Below are positions 1 to 5,663 of a stretch of DNA of 5,665 bases, piece after piece. The translations under genes and the position numbers were made by a program. Source of the stretch: CAZCWX01 sp964502465 (GTDB lineage Bacteria > Desulfobacterota > Binatia > Bin18); the NCBI GenBank assembly GCA_964502465.1, contig CAZCWX010000111.1, positions 1-5,665 of the forward strand, read 5' to 3'. Positions within the stretch are counted from its first letter, which is position 1. Each line of letters opens with the position of its first letter. The notes below the pieces were generated by a model. It did not search any database. It was not told the DNA's origin and worked only from the letters and a program-made list of their open reading frames with translations.

Positions 1-1
1 A

Positions 2-319
2 AGCTTGGCGGGCGCTTCGCTCCAGCCCTTCACTGCTACTCACTACCCCCGACAATGCCCCTGGTTGCCTGCTCCTGACGCTGGCCGTCGTCTTTTCTCG
101 GTCCCACCTCAGCCTTTTTTCCCTCGACCGGGAATTGCTGCCGCCTGGGTGCGCGAGCGGATCAAGGAAAAAGAAGGAGAGGAGGCGCTCCAGGACCTTG
201 ATCCCGCCCGACTCATGATGCCTGCCTCGGTTGCTGAAGCGTATTGGCAGTTGTACCGACAGCCTCGCGATGCATGGACCTTCGAGCAGGAAATCCGTCC
301 TTTTGGGGAGAAATGGTGA
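2..319 (+). pseudogene. C-terminal fragment of a short-chain dehydrogenase/reductase (SDR), 5' part lost or outside window
   Basis: An open frame runs from the window edge to a TGA at 317-319. Its last ~57 residues, from WVRERIKEK (codons from about 149), read like the C-terminal tail of an SDR subfamily: a charged stretch, then PASVAEAYWQLYRQPRDAW and an ending RPFGEKW. In intact relatives this tail follows the Rossmann core and a GIHVAHV-type strand. Here the ~47 in-frame codons before it are Pro/Phe-rich and match no SDR element in any of the three frames, so the recognisable homology stops abruptly near position 140-150. The NAD(P)-binding GxxxGxG and YxxxK motifs are not in the window. 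The only nearby start in frame is a TTG at 5. I read this as a 5'-truncated or rearranged SDR gene. An intact gene cut by the window edge is less likely, because in-window codons already fail to match. The next gene starts four bases after the stop, suggesting an old operon. Confidence 0.6.
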
Positions 320-323
320 GCCT

Positions 324-929
324 ATGGTCACAGTAGAATTTCACTTCGACTTTGGTAGCCCTAATGCCTATCTGAGCCACCTGGTACTTCCTGCAATCGA
401 GCAGCGCACTGGAGTCAAGTTCGAGTACGTACCGATCCTGCTGGGCGGTGTATTCAAGCTGACGAATAATCGTTCGCCGGCGGACAGCCTGGCCGGCATC
501 AAGAACAAGCCGGAATACGAGCGGCTCGAGATGCATCGCTTCATCCGCCGACATGGGATTACCCGCTTTCAGCGCAATCCCTTTTTTCCCGTGAACACCT
601 TAATGCTGATGCGCGGCGCCGTCGCCGCGCAGTCGCTGGACGTATTCGAGCGGTATGTGGACGAAATGTATCGGCACATGTGGGCTGATCCCAAGAAAAT
701 GGACGACCCGAACGTGCTGCGTGCAGCACTCGACGAGTCAGGGCTGGACAGCGAGCGATTCTTCGAGCTGGTCCAAACCCCGGAGGTCAAGGACCGGCTC
801 CTCGAGAACACCCGGCAGTCGGTTGAGCGCGGCACCTTCGGATCCCCGACGTTCTTCGTCGGTAAGGAGATCTTCTTTGGCAAAGATCGACTGCGAGACA
901 TCGAGGAACTGCTCCTGGAGTCACAGTAG
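324..929 (+). CDS. 2-hydroxychromene-2-carboxylate isomerase-like protein (DsbA/GST-kappa fold)
   Basis: This 201-residue protein has the length and motif order of the HCCA isomerase / GST-kappa family. In naphthalene-type pathways that family performs a glutathione-dependent isomerisation of 2-hydroxychromene-2-carboxylate in the cytoplasm. Visible landmarks are the N-terminal strand FHFDFGSPNAYL with the expected active-site Ser12 in place of a CxxC, the KNKPEY segment (60-65), RNPFFPVNT (84-92), the cis-proline loop FGSPTFFV (Pro175) and the C-terminal GKDRL (186-190). There is no signal peptide. The ATG at 324 is chosen because the family begins right at this strand. An upstream in-frame extension to TTG 231 overlaps the SDR tail in another frame and looks non-coding. 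GGTGAG (315-320) or GGGGAG (305-310) could serve as ribosome site, and the SDR stop four bases upstream suggests translational coupling. The family is certain; the substrate is not, since many homologues act outside naphthalene degradation. Confidence 0.9.
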   Translation: MVTVEFHFDFGSPNAYLSHLVLPAIEQRTGVKFEYVPILLGGVFKLTNNRSPADSLAGIKNKPEYERLEMHRFIRRHGITRFQRNPFFPVNTLMLMRGAVAAQSLDVFERYVDEMYRHMWADPKKMDDPNVLRAALDESGLDSERFFELVQTPEVKDRLLENTRQSVERGTFGSPTFFVGKEIFFGKDRLRDIEELLLESQ

Positions 930-974
930 TCGACCTGCAATTGTCCCCACGTTAAGGCTGAACTCGTCGCTCCA
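930..974. other. Short gap between convergent genes
   Basis: These 45 bases separate the stop codons of the plus-strand isomerase and the minus-strand CoA-transferase. I see no GC-rich hairpin with a T-run in either direction, so no intrinsic terminator is called. Read-through antisense transcription between the two genes is therefore possible. Confidence 0.6.
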
Positions 975-2207
975 TCAGATCACCCCCTTGCCCCGCAGCT
1001 CGGCAAGGGTTGTGGCGTCGAGCCCCAGCACCTTGCCGTAGATCTCCTCGTTGTGCGCGCCAAGCAGCGGCGCGGGCTGATCGAACTGCACGGGATGCTC
1101 GACAAACCGAATCGGCATGCCGAAGCCCTTCACTCCCGGTATCGGCCCTGCCGAGGGGTAGGCCAGATCCACTACCATCTGCCGCGCTTGCAGATGTGGA
1201 TGGGTCAGCAGCTCCGGCAGTGTATGCACCGGGCCAGCCGGTACTTCGTTCCGTTGTAAAACCGCCACAGCCTCAGCTGTTGTGCGCTCTCTGAGCCACT
1301 CGGCCACCATTTCGTCAATGGCCTGTACATGCTCGCGCCGCGATAAGGGAGTGGCAAAGCGCGCATCCTGCGTGAGGTCGTCCCGTTCCAGTGCGGTGAG
1401 CAGACACTGCCAATTCTTATCAGTGGTGACAGCAACCGTCACAAACCCGTCACGGGTGGGGTACGTGTTGAGCGGCGTCCCGGCGACGTGGGTGTTGCCG
1501 CGCCGCTGCGGCTCGATGCCGCCGTTCAGCAATTCCAACAGGTCCGGCTGCAAAAAGAATGAGGTATCGAGCATAGCGATATCCACCCATTCTCCCATAC
1601 CCGTCTGCTCACGCCGGCGCAGCGCCGCCAGAATGCCGATGACCGCGAAGAGCGGGGCGACCGTATCACTGATCGCCGCTCCGCACCGCGTCGGCGGCCG
1701 ATCGGGATAGCCGGTCACACTGGCCAGGCCGCTCATCGACTGAATCACTGGATCGTACGCCCGCCAGTCGCGCAACGGACCACTCTGACCAAACCCAGAA
1801 ATCGAGCAGAGGATCAGACTGGGATGTAACTCCCGCAACGTCGGATAGCTCGCTCCCATTTCGTCCATCACGCCGGGCGAGTAGTTCTCCACCACCACAT
1901 CCGCTTTGCGGCACAGTGCTTTGAAGAGATCTCTCCCTTCGGGATGATACAAATCGAGGGTGATGCTCTTTTTGTTGCGTGCCCGATGCAGCATAAACAC
2001 GCCCATGTCGTCGGCGGACTGTGGCTGCGAGGCGGCTCCGTGTGGACCAACGAAGGGCGGAAATCGCCGATGCAAGTCTCCCTTGCCAGGCGGCTCAATC
2101 TTGATGACTTCGGCCCCTAACCCTCCTAAGAGCAAAGTGCAGTACGGCCCCGCCAGGTAGCGGGTCAGATCTAACACAACGATTCCCGAAAGCGGCTTTT
2201 GTCCCAT
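975..2207 (-). CDS. CaiB/BaiF family CoA-transferase (class III)
   Basis: This 410-residue cytoplasmic protein matches the usual ~400-residue length of class III CoA-transferases, which move CoA between carboxylic acids through an aspartyl-CoA thioester. The N-terminus carries the hallmark block LSGIVVLDLTRYLAGPY, then LGGLGAEVIKIEPPGKGD (about 27-44). RNKKSITLDL (77-86), DVVVENYSPGVMDEMG (103-118), ISGFGQSGP (136-144) and AYDPVIQSMSGL (150-161) follow, with Asp152 the expected catalytic aspartate. The C-terminal part has VPAGPVHT and an ending LRGKGVI. Start: the ATG at 2205-2207 is preceded by GGGAGGA (2215-2221) with a 7-base gap. An in-frame TTG at 2246 would add 13 charged residues unlike the family. 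The substrate pair cannot be deduced; carnitine, formyl/oxalate, succinyl/benzylsuccinate and racemase members share these motifs. It faces the isomerase gene, so it is a separate transcription unit and not proof of a shared pathway. Confidence 0.95.
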   Translation of the reverse strand: MGQKPLSGIVVLDLTRYLAGPYCTLLLGGLGAEVIKIEPPGKGDLHRRFPPFVGPHGAASQPQSADDMGVFMLHRARNKKSITLDLYHPEGRDLFKALCRKADVVVENYSPGVMDEMGASYPTLRELHPSLILCSISGFGQSGPLRDWRAYDPVIQSMSGLASVTGYPDRPPTRCGAAISDTVAPLFAVIGILAALRRREQTGMGEWVDIAMLDTSFFLQPDLLELLNGGIEPQRRGNTHVAGTPLNTYPTRDGFVTVAVTTDKNWQCLLTALERDDLTQDARFATPLSRREHVQAIDEMVAEWLRERTTAEAVAVLQRNEVPAGPVHTLPELLTHPHLQARQMVVDLAYPSAGPIPGVKGFGMPIRFVEHPVQFDQPAPLLGAHNEEIYGKVLGLDATTLAELRGKGVI

Positions 2208-2237
2208 CCCGTCTTCCTCCCTTTTTTCATCTCCACT

Positions 2238-2266
2238 GCTATACAAAACCTAGCACGATGCCGCAA
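2238..2266 (-). promoter_or_regulatory. Possible sigma-70-like promoter for the CoA-transferase gene
   Basis: On the minus strand, TTGCGG (2261-2266) and TATAGC (2238-2243) are 17 bases apart, giving 3/6 and 4/6 matches to the -35 and -10 consensus. Transcription would begin near 2230, about 23 bases before the ATG at 2207, leaving room for the GGGAGGA ribosome site. The match is weak and could be chance. Confidence 0.3.
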
Positions 2267-2468
2267 TCGTCGCTGTGTGGGTGGGTTAGCAGGGGCGGCG
2301 GCGCGGCGATTTAGCAAGCCACGGATTCAGAATAACCGATTCCTTATGGAGGAGAAAAGCTCAGTTAGTGTCCGTGGGTAGTATAGCAGGGACGGTTGCA
2401 GGTTACGTCAAACTAGTTTCCGCGTCTCGCCTCGGCTCTTCAGTTCTGGATGAATCAGGGTTTCTCCC
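2267..2468. other. Gene-free intergenic stretch
   Basis: No convincing coding potential is seen on either strand between the upstream region of the CoA-transferase and the stop of the deacetylase. It contains a G-rich imperfect direct repeat: GTGGGT followed by TAGCAGGGGCGG at 2281-2298, and again GTGGGT, four extra bases, then TAGCAGGGACGG at 2374-2395. A 10-bp palindrome AAACTAGTTT lies at 2410-2419. An ATG with an 11-codon frame near 2346 has no merit as a gene. No clear terminator hairpin follows the deacetylase stop. Confidence 0.5.
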
Positions 2469-3320
2469 TTATTGCTCACCCTTGCCGAGCGGATGTGCTT
2501 GTTTCCACTGCGCCGCCACCTGGCCCATAGTCTGAAACGTGACTCCCTCGTGCCCCTGCATGTACTCAATCAACTGCTCCAACATGAGGATCCGGTGGCC
2601 ACGACCGATCACCTGCGGGTGCATGGTCAAGGTAAAAACCCCCTCACCCATCCGCTGGTAGAGAAAATCAAAGTCCGCTGACCAAATATGATACACTTCA
2701 TCGGGAGTACGTAGACCGACATGACGAGCAGGCCAATGGAGTCCGAAATAGGGCCAGTCATCAAGGCTCCAGTCCACTGGGAGTTCAACAAGATCGACTT
2801 CCTTGCCGAAAATATATGGCCCATCGGTACGCATCTCGTCACCTAAACGACAGTAATAGGGCGTAAAGTCGTCGGCCATCATACTCGAATCATACAAAAA
2901 CCCAAACTCTCGCAAGAGATTCACCGAAGAGGGGCTGAGATCCCACGCTGGTGAACGATACCCAAGCGGCGCTTTGCCGGTAACCCGGCGGATGCAATCA
3001 CTTCCACGTTCGAGAATCTGCCGTTCTTCTTCCAACGGCACCGCCGCGGGATTCTCGTGGCAGTAGCCGTGGTGCCCGATCTCATGGCCGGCATCGGCAA
3101 TGCGCTTCACTACATCGGGAAAGGTCTCGATCGTATGGCCAGGAATAAACCAGGAGGCCAGCACCTGATGACGCCGGAGAACATCGAGTAGTCGCTCCGT
3201 CCCCACTTTGCCGAACTCTCCGCGGGAGACGGTACTCGGCGACTTCGACCGCATTGGTCCAATCCAGATCGACATCGCGTCAAAGTCAAACGACAGACAG
3301 ACCGAGACATTTTTTGCCAT
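2469..3320 (-). CDS. Polysaccharide deacetylase family protein (NodB/CE4 fold, PuuE / HpPgdA-like branch)
   Basis: This 283-residue protein has the ordered motifs of the CE4 esterase fold. Motif 1 is LSFDFDA (Asp12, Asp14). Motif 2 is GHEIGHHGYCHENP, with His84 and His88 four apart as metal ligands. Motif 3 is GYRSPAWD (121-127, Arg122). A VELPVDW segment (178-184) follows, and the late FTLTMHPQVIGRGHR (229-243) carries His234. Such enzymes hydrolyse N-acetyl or cyclic amide bonds with a divalent metal. The HHGYxHENP form and overall layout resemble the H. pylori PgdA/allantoinase PuuE branch, whose members lack signal peptides and are often not true chitin-type deacetylases. No signal peptide or membrane segment is present, so it probably acts in the cytoplasm. 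The ATG at 3318-3320 follows a perfect AGGAGG (3327-3332) by 6 bases. The in-frame extension to 3518 is rejected because its upper part (3435-3518) lies over a receiver-domain remnant on the other strand. The substrate is unknown. Confidence 0.92.
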   Translation of the reverse strand: MAKNVSVCLSFDFDAMSIWIGPMRSKSPSTVSRGEFGKVGTERLLDVLRRHQVLASWFIPGHTIETFPDVVKRIADAGHEIGHHGYCHENPAAVPLEEERQILERGSDCIRRVTGKAPLGYRSPAWDLSPSSVNLLREFGFLYDSSMMADDFTPYYCRLGDEMRTDGPYIFGKEVDLVELPVDWSLDDWPYFGLHWPARHVGLRTPDEVYHIWSADFDFLYQRMGEGVFTLTMHPQVIGRGHRILMLEQLIEYMQGHEGVTFQTMGQVAAQWKQAHPLGKGEQ

Positions 3321-3326
3321 TATTGC

Positions 3327-3332
3327 CCTCCT
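3327..3332 (-). promoter_or_regulatory. Perfect Shine-Dalgarno fixing the deacetylase start
   Basis: AGGAGG on the minus strand lies 6 bases before the ATG at 3320. It decides for this start over the far longer open frame that begins at 3518. Confidence 0.8.
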
Positions 3333-3434
3333 CTCGAGATCTCTTTTCACAGCGATACTGCTCTTCGCACTCAACCACAAAAAAGAATGGCAAGTCAAAC
3401 CGTTCTCCACAGCCAAGAACAGCACAATCAGTAG

Positions 3435-3632
3435 TTTCGCAAACAAGAAAAGGGAACCGGCACGCACCTTCCGATCATTGCTATGACTGTGCATGCCATG
3501 CAGGGAGATCGGGAACACTACTTGACGGCAGGTATGGATGGCTACGTGACCAAGTCTCTACAGACGAAGCATCTCTTTGCCGCGATCGAGAGTGTATGCC
3601 GGACCACGGGGACACACCCCAATCCAGCTTGA
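3435..3632 (+). pseudogene. Remnant of a response-regulator receiver domain (C-terminal half), probably from a hybrid histidine kinase
   Basis: In the frame that ends with TGA 3630-3632, the translation includes KGTGTHLPIIAMTVHAM, then QGDREHYLTAGMDGYVTK and SLQTKHLFAAIESV. This is the alpha-3/beta-4 to alpha-5 part of a CheY-like receiver. It shows the LPIIAMTxHAM strand with the conserved Thr, the GDRExxxxAGMDGY helix and loop, and the conserved Lys of the usual TKP motif, here TKS. The phosphorylated Asp and the acidic pair of a full receiver are missing. A stop (TAG 3432-3434) and unrelated sequence lie immediately upstream, and no kinase or Hpt domain follows. The longest possible product, from ATG 3483, is 49 residues and cannot fold as a receiver. 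The KGTGTHLPIIAMT-HAM-GDRE pattern is common in tandem receivers of BarA/RpfC-like hybrid kinases, so the parent was probably such a sensor. I regard it as a dead fragment left by deletion. Confidence 0.75.
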
Positions 3633-3832
3633 TCCTGCAGGTACGGAACATACAGATCAAGCCGTTTTCTAAATCAGACCACAGAACATTCGTACACTTC
3701 GTAACTGAACGTGAGTAAATCCCCCCTTTCCCCCCTTTTGCAAGGGGGGGGAGCGCGCAGCGCGGGGGGATTTATGTTAAGGACTGTGCCACTCTCATGT
3801 GGTCCAATTTAGCACTCTTTGTTCTCCTCTCT
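3633..3832. other. Intergenic region with C/G-rich repeat, no gene
   Basis: Apart from the nested inverted repeat at 3716-3774, listed separately, nothing coding is seen here. Together with 3321-3434, which also holds no gene, and the receiver remnant, this makes a stretch of about 510 bases without an intact gene. A weak imperfect stem, CCAC (3789-3792) with GTGG (3799-3802), lies just downstream of the GlcG-like gene's stop. Minus-strand transcripts of that gene would run into it and then into the large repeat. Confidence 0.55.
3716..3774. repeat. Nested C/G-rich inverted repeat (REP/MITE-like or terminator element)
   Basis: The outer arms TAAATCCCCCC (3716-3726) and GGGGGGATTTA (3764-3774) are perfect 11-bp inverted copies. 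Inside is a second hairpin, CCCCCCTT (3730-3737) with AAGGGGGG (3742-3749) around a TTGC loop. A self-complementary GCGC-gca-GCGC segment (3753-3763) follows. The design, AAATCCCCCC at one end and GGGGGGATTT at the other, is that of a short dispersed intergenic repeat seen in several large environmental bacterial genomes. It has no open frame. It could fold strongly on either strand and may end transcription of the minus-strand gene at 3833. Copy number cannot be judged from one window. Confidence 0.7.
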
Positions 3833-4255
3833 TTACACGGTCTGCAGTACATCAAGTCCAGCTTGGGCACAAGCAACATCCTGCTCAACTGTGCCGCCAC
3901 TTACCCCGATACCACCAACTACTTTGTCGCCCACTTTGATTGGCAATCCACCGCCGAAGATGGCAATGCGCGGGATATGGGGGACACCAGCGAGCAACGC
4001 TGGATCATCCTTGATGAAGTTGTAAAAGTCTTGCGAGGGCATACCAAAGAGTGCAGTATACGCCTTGTTCTGTGCAACCTCGATGCTGACCAACGCAGCG
4101 CTGTCCATGCGACAGAACGCTTTGAGCAGGCCGCTTTCGTCGAGCACAGCAACGACCTGGGGAACACCCAACTCTTGGGCTTTGGCAATAGCAGCAGCAA
4201 CCATTTTCTGGGCGACTTCATGCGAGATACTCTGCTTGGTAAAAATCTGTGCCAT
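3833..4255 (-). CDS. GlcG/HbpS family heme-binding protein
   Basis: This 140-residue protein matches the GlcG/HbpS (DUF336) family in full length and motif order. An N-terminal helix-rich part (SHEVAQKMVAAAIAKAQELG) leads to the strand VVAVLDESGLLKAFCRMD (34-51) and then EVAQNKAYTALFG (59-71). The C-terminal signature follows: IAIFGGGLPIKVGDKVVGGI with GVSGGTVEQD (about 97-126). The fold is a small alpha/beta PAS/profilin-like domain. Studied members bind or degrade heme (secreted HbpS of Streptomyces) or sit in glycolate or aromatic operons with unclear roles. No signal peptide is visible, so this one is probably cytoplasmic, and its ligand is unknown. The ATG at 4253-4255 follows AGGAGG (4261-4266) by 5 bases. 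It is divergent from the broken cyclase gene and has its own good promoter. A plus-strand open frame covering the same DNA is a shadow. Confidence 0.93.
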   Translation of the reverse strand: MAQIFTKQSISHEVAQKMVAAAIAKAQELGVPQVVAVLDESGLLKAFCRMDSAALVSIEVAQNKAYTALFGMPSQDFYNFIKDDPALLAGVPHIPRIAIFGGGLPIKVGDKVVGGIGVSGGTVEQDVACAQAGLDVLQTV

Positions 4256-4290
4256 ATCGTCCTCCTTTGAAGAAGCATCACATTGAACGC

Positions 4291-4320
4291 AATATCTTCA
4301 CGTTGCTTCCCCTCTGTCAA
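4291..4320 (-). promoter_or_regulatory. Sigma-70-like promoter for the GlcG/HbpS-like gene
   Basis: On the minus strand a perfect TTGACA (4315-4320) and GATATT (4291-4296, 4/6 match) are separated by 18 bases. Transcription would start near 4284, about 30 bases before the ATG at 4255, and the AGGAGG site falls within the leader. The -35 box is half of an inverted repeat shared with the divergent promoter. Confidence 0.55.
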
Positions 4321-4335
4321 GTGAAAGGTTGACAG
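4314..4335. repeat. 7-bp inverted repeat formed by the two divergent -35 boxes
   Basis: CTGTCAA (4314-4320) and TTGACAG (4329-4335) are perfect inverted copies around 8 bases. Each arm contains the full TTGACA -35 box of one of two diverging promoters. This may only reflect back-to-back promoters, but the spacing would also suit a dimeric regulator binding between them. Confidence 0.5.
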
Positions 4336-4358
4336 CCACCCAGCGACAGCAGGATAAT
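4329..4358 (+). promoter_or_regulatory. Strong sigma-70-like promoter ahead of the broken cyclase gene
   Basis: A perfect TTGACA (4329-4334) and GATAAT (4353-4358, 5/6 match) are 18 bases apart. The predicted start near 4365 leaves about 15 bases of leader containing AGAGGGG (4368-4374), 5 bases before the ATG at 4380. This is the best promoter in the window, yet it drives a pseudogene. Confidence 0.65.
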
Positions 4359-4379
4359 CCCTTACTAAGAGGGGCACAG

Positions 4380-5638
4380 ATGCCTACACTCACGACTTCA
4401 GTTGGCATGGAGCGCAAGCTCACCGCCATTCTCAGTGCTGATGTTGCCGGCTATAGCCGTCTGATGGGCGAGAATGAAGAGGTCACCATCTGCACCCTGA
4501 CGGCCTACCGTGCAATGATGCCCTCTCTCATCCAGCAACATTGAGGGAGAGTGGTAGACTCGCCCGGGCGATAGTCTACTAGCCGAGTTTGCCAGCATGG
4601 TCGATGCCGTGCGCTGCGCGGTGGAAATCCAGCACGCCCTCACCGAGAAGAACGCTGAGCTGCCTCCCCAACGCCAAATGCAGTTTCGCATTGGCCTCAA
4701 CCTCGGCGATGTGGTGGTCGAGGGAGAACGGCTCTATGGCGATGGAGTGAACATCGCGGCACGACTGGAGAGTCTTGCCGAGCCGGGGGGTATATGCCTC
4801 TCAGGAACCGTCTATGATCATCCTGGCCCTGAAAGTGAAGCTGGTGCCGGAGGAGCAGGCGTATTGGCGGCGCTTTCCGACCCACAACCTGGAAGCCTAC
4901 GACGCCTTCTTGCGTGGGTCGGAGTATTGGTTCCGCGTCACGCCAGAGAGCACCGTACAGGCACGGCGGCTGTATGAGAGGGCCATTGAACTGGATCCGA
5001 CGTATGCCGCAGCATACGCGGGCGTCAGCTCGGCCTACTGGCTGGAGTGGATTATGCAGTGGAACCAGGACCCGCAGGCGCTCGAACGGGCTTTTGCCTT
5101 AGCGCAACGGGCGAGAGATTTAGACGATTCCTTCCACTTTGCTCATCAAATGCTGGGTTCCCTTTATCTCCTGAAGGGGCAGTATGAGCAGGCGATTGTT
5201 GAAGCAGAGCGGGCCGTCGCACTCGCTCCCAACTTTGCCCTGGTCAATGTGGCATTGGGGAATATTCTGGCCTCAGCTGGCAGGCCGGAAGAAGGCGTAA
5301 GGTTTATTGAGAAGGGGATGCGGCTCGATCCTCACTCTACCGCTCTCCTCTCATACGAGTTAGCTCGTGCCTATTACCTAGCGGGACAGTATGACGAGGC
5401 GCTCCCCGCTTTGAAGCGAACCCTTGCTCGCTATCCTGCGCATCAGAATGCCCGCCTCTATCTGGCTGCCCTCTATAGCGAGACGGGCCAAGAGGAGGCG
5501 GCGCGGGTGGAGGTAGCAGAAGTCATACGGATCAATCCTCGGTTTTCTCTAGAGGTGTGGAAGCAGCGGGGCAAATTCAAGGACCAGGCCGTGCAAGACC
5601 GCCTATTCAACGCCCTGCGCCAGGGGGAGCTGAAATAA
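4380..5638 (+). pseudogene. Broken class III adenylate/guanylate cyclase-TPR gene (nonsense, frameshift and internal deletion)
   Basis: The first frame starts MPTLTTSVGMERKLTAILS, then ADVAGYSRLMGENEE, the start of the class III cyclase domain with its first metal-binding Asp. It ends at TGA 4542-4544 (after LIQQH), where relatives continue with Arg. Reading on gives GRVVDSPG, then one extra G in 4566-4568 pushes the frame into TAG 4572. Removing it restores DSLLAEFASMVDAVRCAVE and onward to FRIGLNLGDVVVEG, ERLYGDGVNIAARLESLAEP and GGICLSGTVYD (to 4818). That portion carries the second Asp and the Asn/Arg of the catalytic NIAARL motif. At about 4807-4822 the text jumps frame to MIILALKVKLVPEEQ, which in full-length relatives lies just before the TPRs. 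The linker and TolB/FlgO-like region normally between them are gone. The first promoter-proximal product is only 54 residues, so no cyclase activity is possible. The three lesions argue against a simple sequencing error. Confidence 0.85.
4814..5638 (+). CDS. TPR-repeat remnant of the cyclase gene, open frame, possibly still translated
   Basis: From ATG 4814 to TAA 5636-5638 there are 274 intact codons. The first ~25 residues (ILALKVKLVPEEQAYW) are the end of the lost middle domain. TPR-type helix pairs follow: about 27-61 (NLEAYDAFLRG ... YERAIELDP), 64-103, 104-140 (HQMLGSLYLLKGQYEQAIVE), 141-173, 178-209 (ELARAYYLAGQYDEAL) and 210-242 (LYLAALYSETGQEEAA). It ends with the NPRFSLEVWKQR segment usual at the C-terminus of this family. 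The alternative start, TTG 4775, would read 13 residues out of frame through cyclase DNA. AGGA (4803-4806) lies 7 bases before ATG 4814, so independent initiation is conceivable. No stop has accumulated here, which fits either recent decay or a retained free TPR protein. If made, it would be a cytoplasmic protein-binding scaffold without enzymatic activity. Confidence 0.55.
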   Translation: MIILALKVKLVPEEQAYWRRFPTHNLEAYDAFLRGSEYWFRVTPESTVQARRLYERAIELDPTYAAAYAGVSSAYWLEWIMQWNQDPQALERAFALAQRARDLDDSFHFAHQMLGSLYLLKGQYEQAIVEAERAVALAPNFALVNVALGNILASAGRPEEGVRFIEKGMRLDPHSTALLSYELARAYYLAGQYDEALPALKRTLARYPAHQNARLYLAALYSETGQEEAARVEVAEVIRINPRFSLEVWKQRGKFKDQAVQDRLFNALRQGELK

Positions 5639-5639
5639 G

Positions 5640-5663
5640 AGCTTTCAGCGGTCAGCTCTCAGC
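5640..5663 (+). repeat. Start of a short tandem repeat (AGCTTTCAGC type) at window end
   Basis: AGCTTTCAGC (5640-5649) is followed after GGTC by AGCTCTCAGC (5654-5663), one mismatch and a 14-base period, directly after the TPR stop codon. Such AGCTTTCAGC/GCTGAAAGCT strings are common as dispersed intergenic repeats in large environmental genomes. The window ends inside it, so its extent is unknown. Confidence 0.5.

Noticed and set aside
231..323. Upstream extension of the isomerase to TTG 231
   Set aside because: It overlaps the SDR tail in another frame, has no family resemblance, and ATG 324 begins exactly at the conserved first strand.
929..939. GTCGACCTGCA resembling a SalI-PstI vector polylinker
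   Set aside because: Only 11 bases match and the flanks are unlike vector sequence; it overlaps the isomerase stop and is most likely chance.
3352..3380. TTGTGG and TATCGC, 17 bases apart, as a minus-strand promoter for the deacetylase
   Set aside because: Both boxes match only 3 of 6 consensus bases; too weak to call.
3321..3518. 66-residue N-terminal extension of the deacetylase, with a hydrophobic stretch that could pass for a signal or membrane segment
   Set aside because: Its upper part (3435-3518) is antisense to the receiver remnant, a perfect AGGAGG precedes the internal ATG at 3320, and the family begins at that Met.
3797..4270. Plus-strand 157-codon open frame opposite the GlcG/HbpS-like gene
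   Set aside because: The minus strand encodes a full-length, motif-complete GlcG/HbpS protein with ribosome site and promoter; the plus-strand product resembles nothing.
4542..4574. Programmed stop readthrough or frameshifting in the cyclase gene
   Set aside because: No slippery heptamer or stimulatory structure is evident, and the separate large deletion downstream already indicates gene decay.
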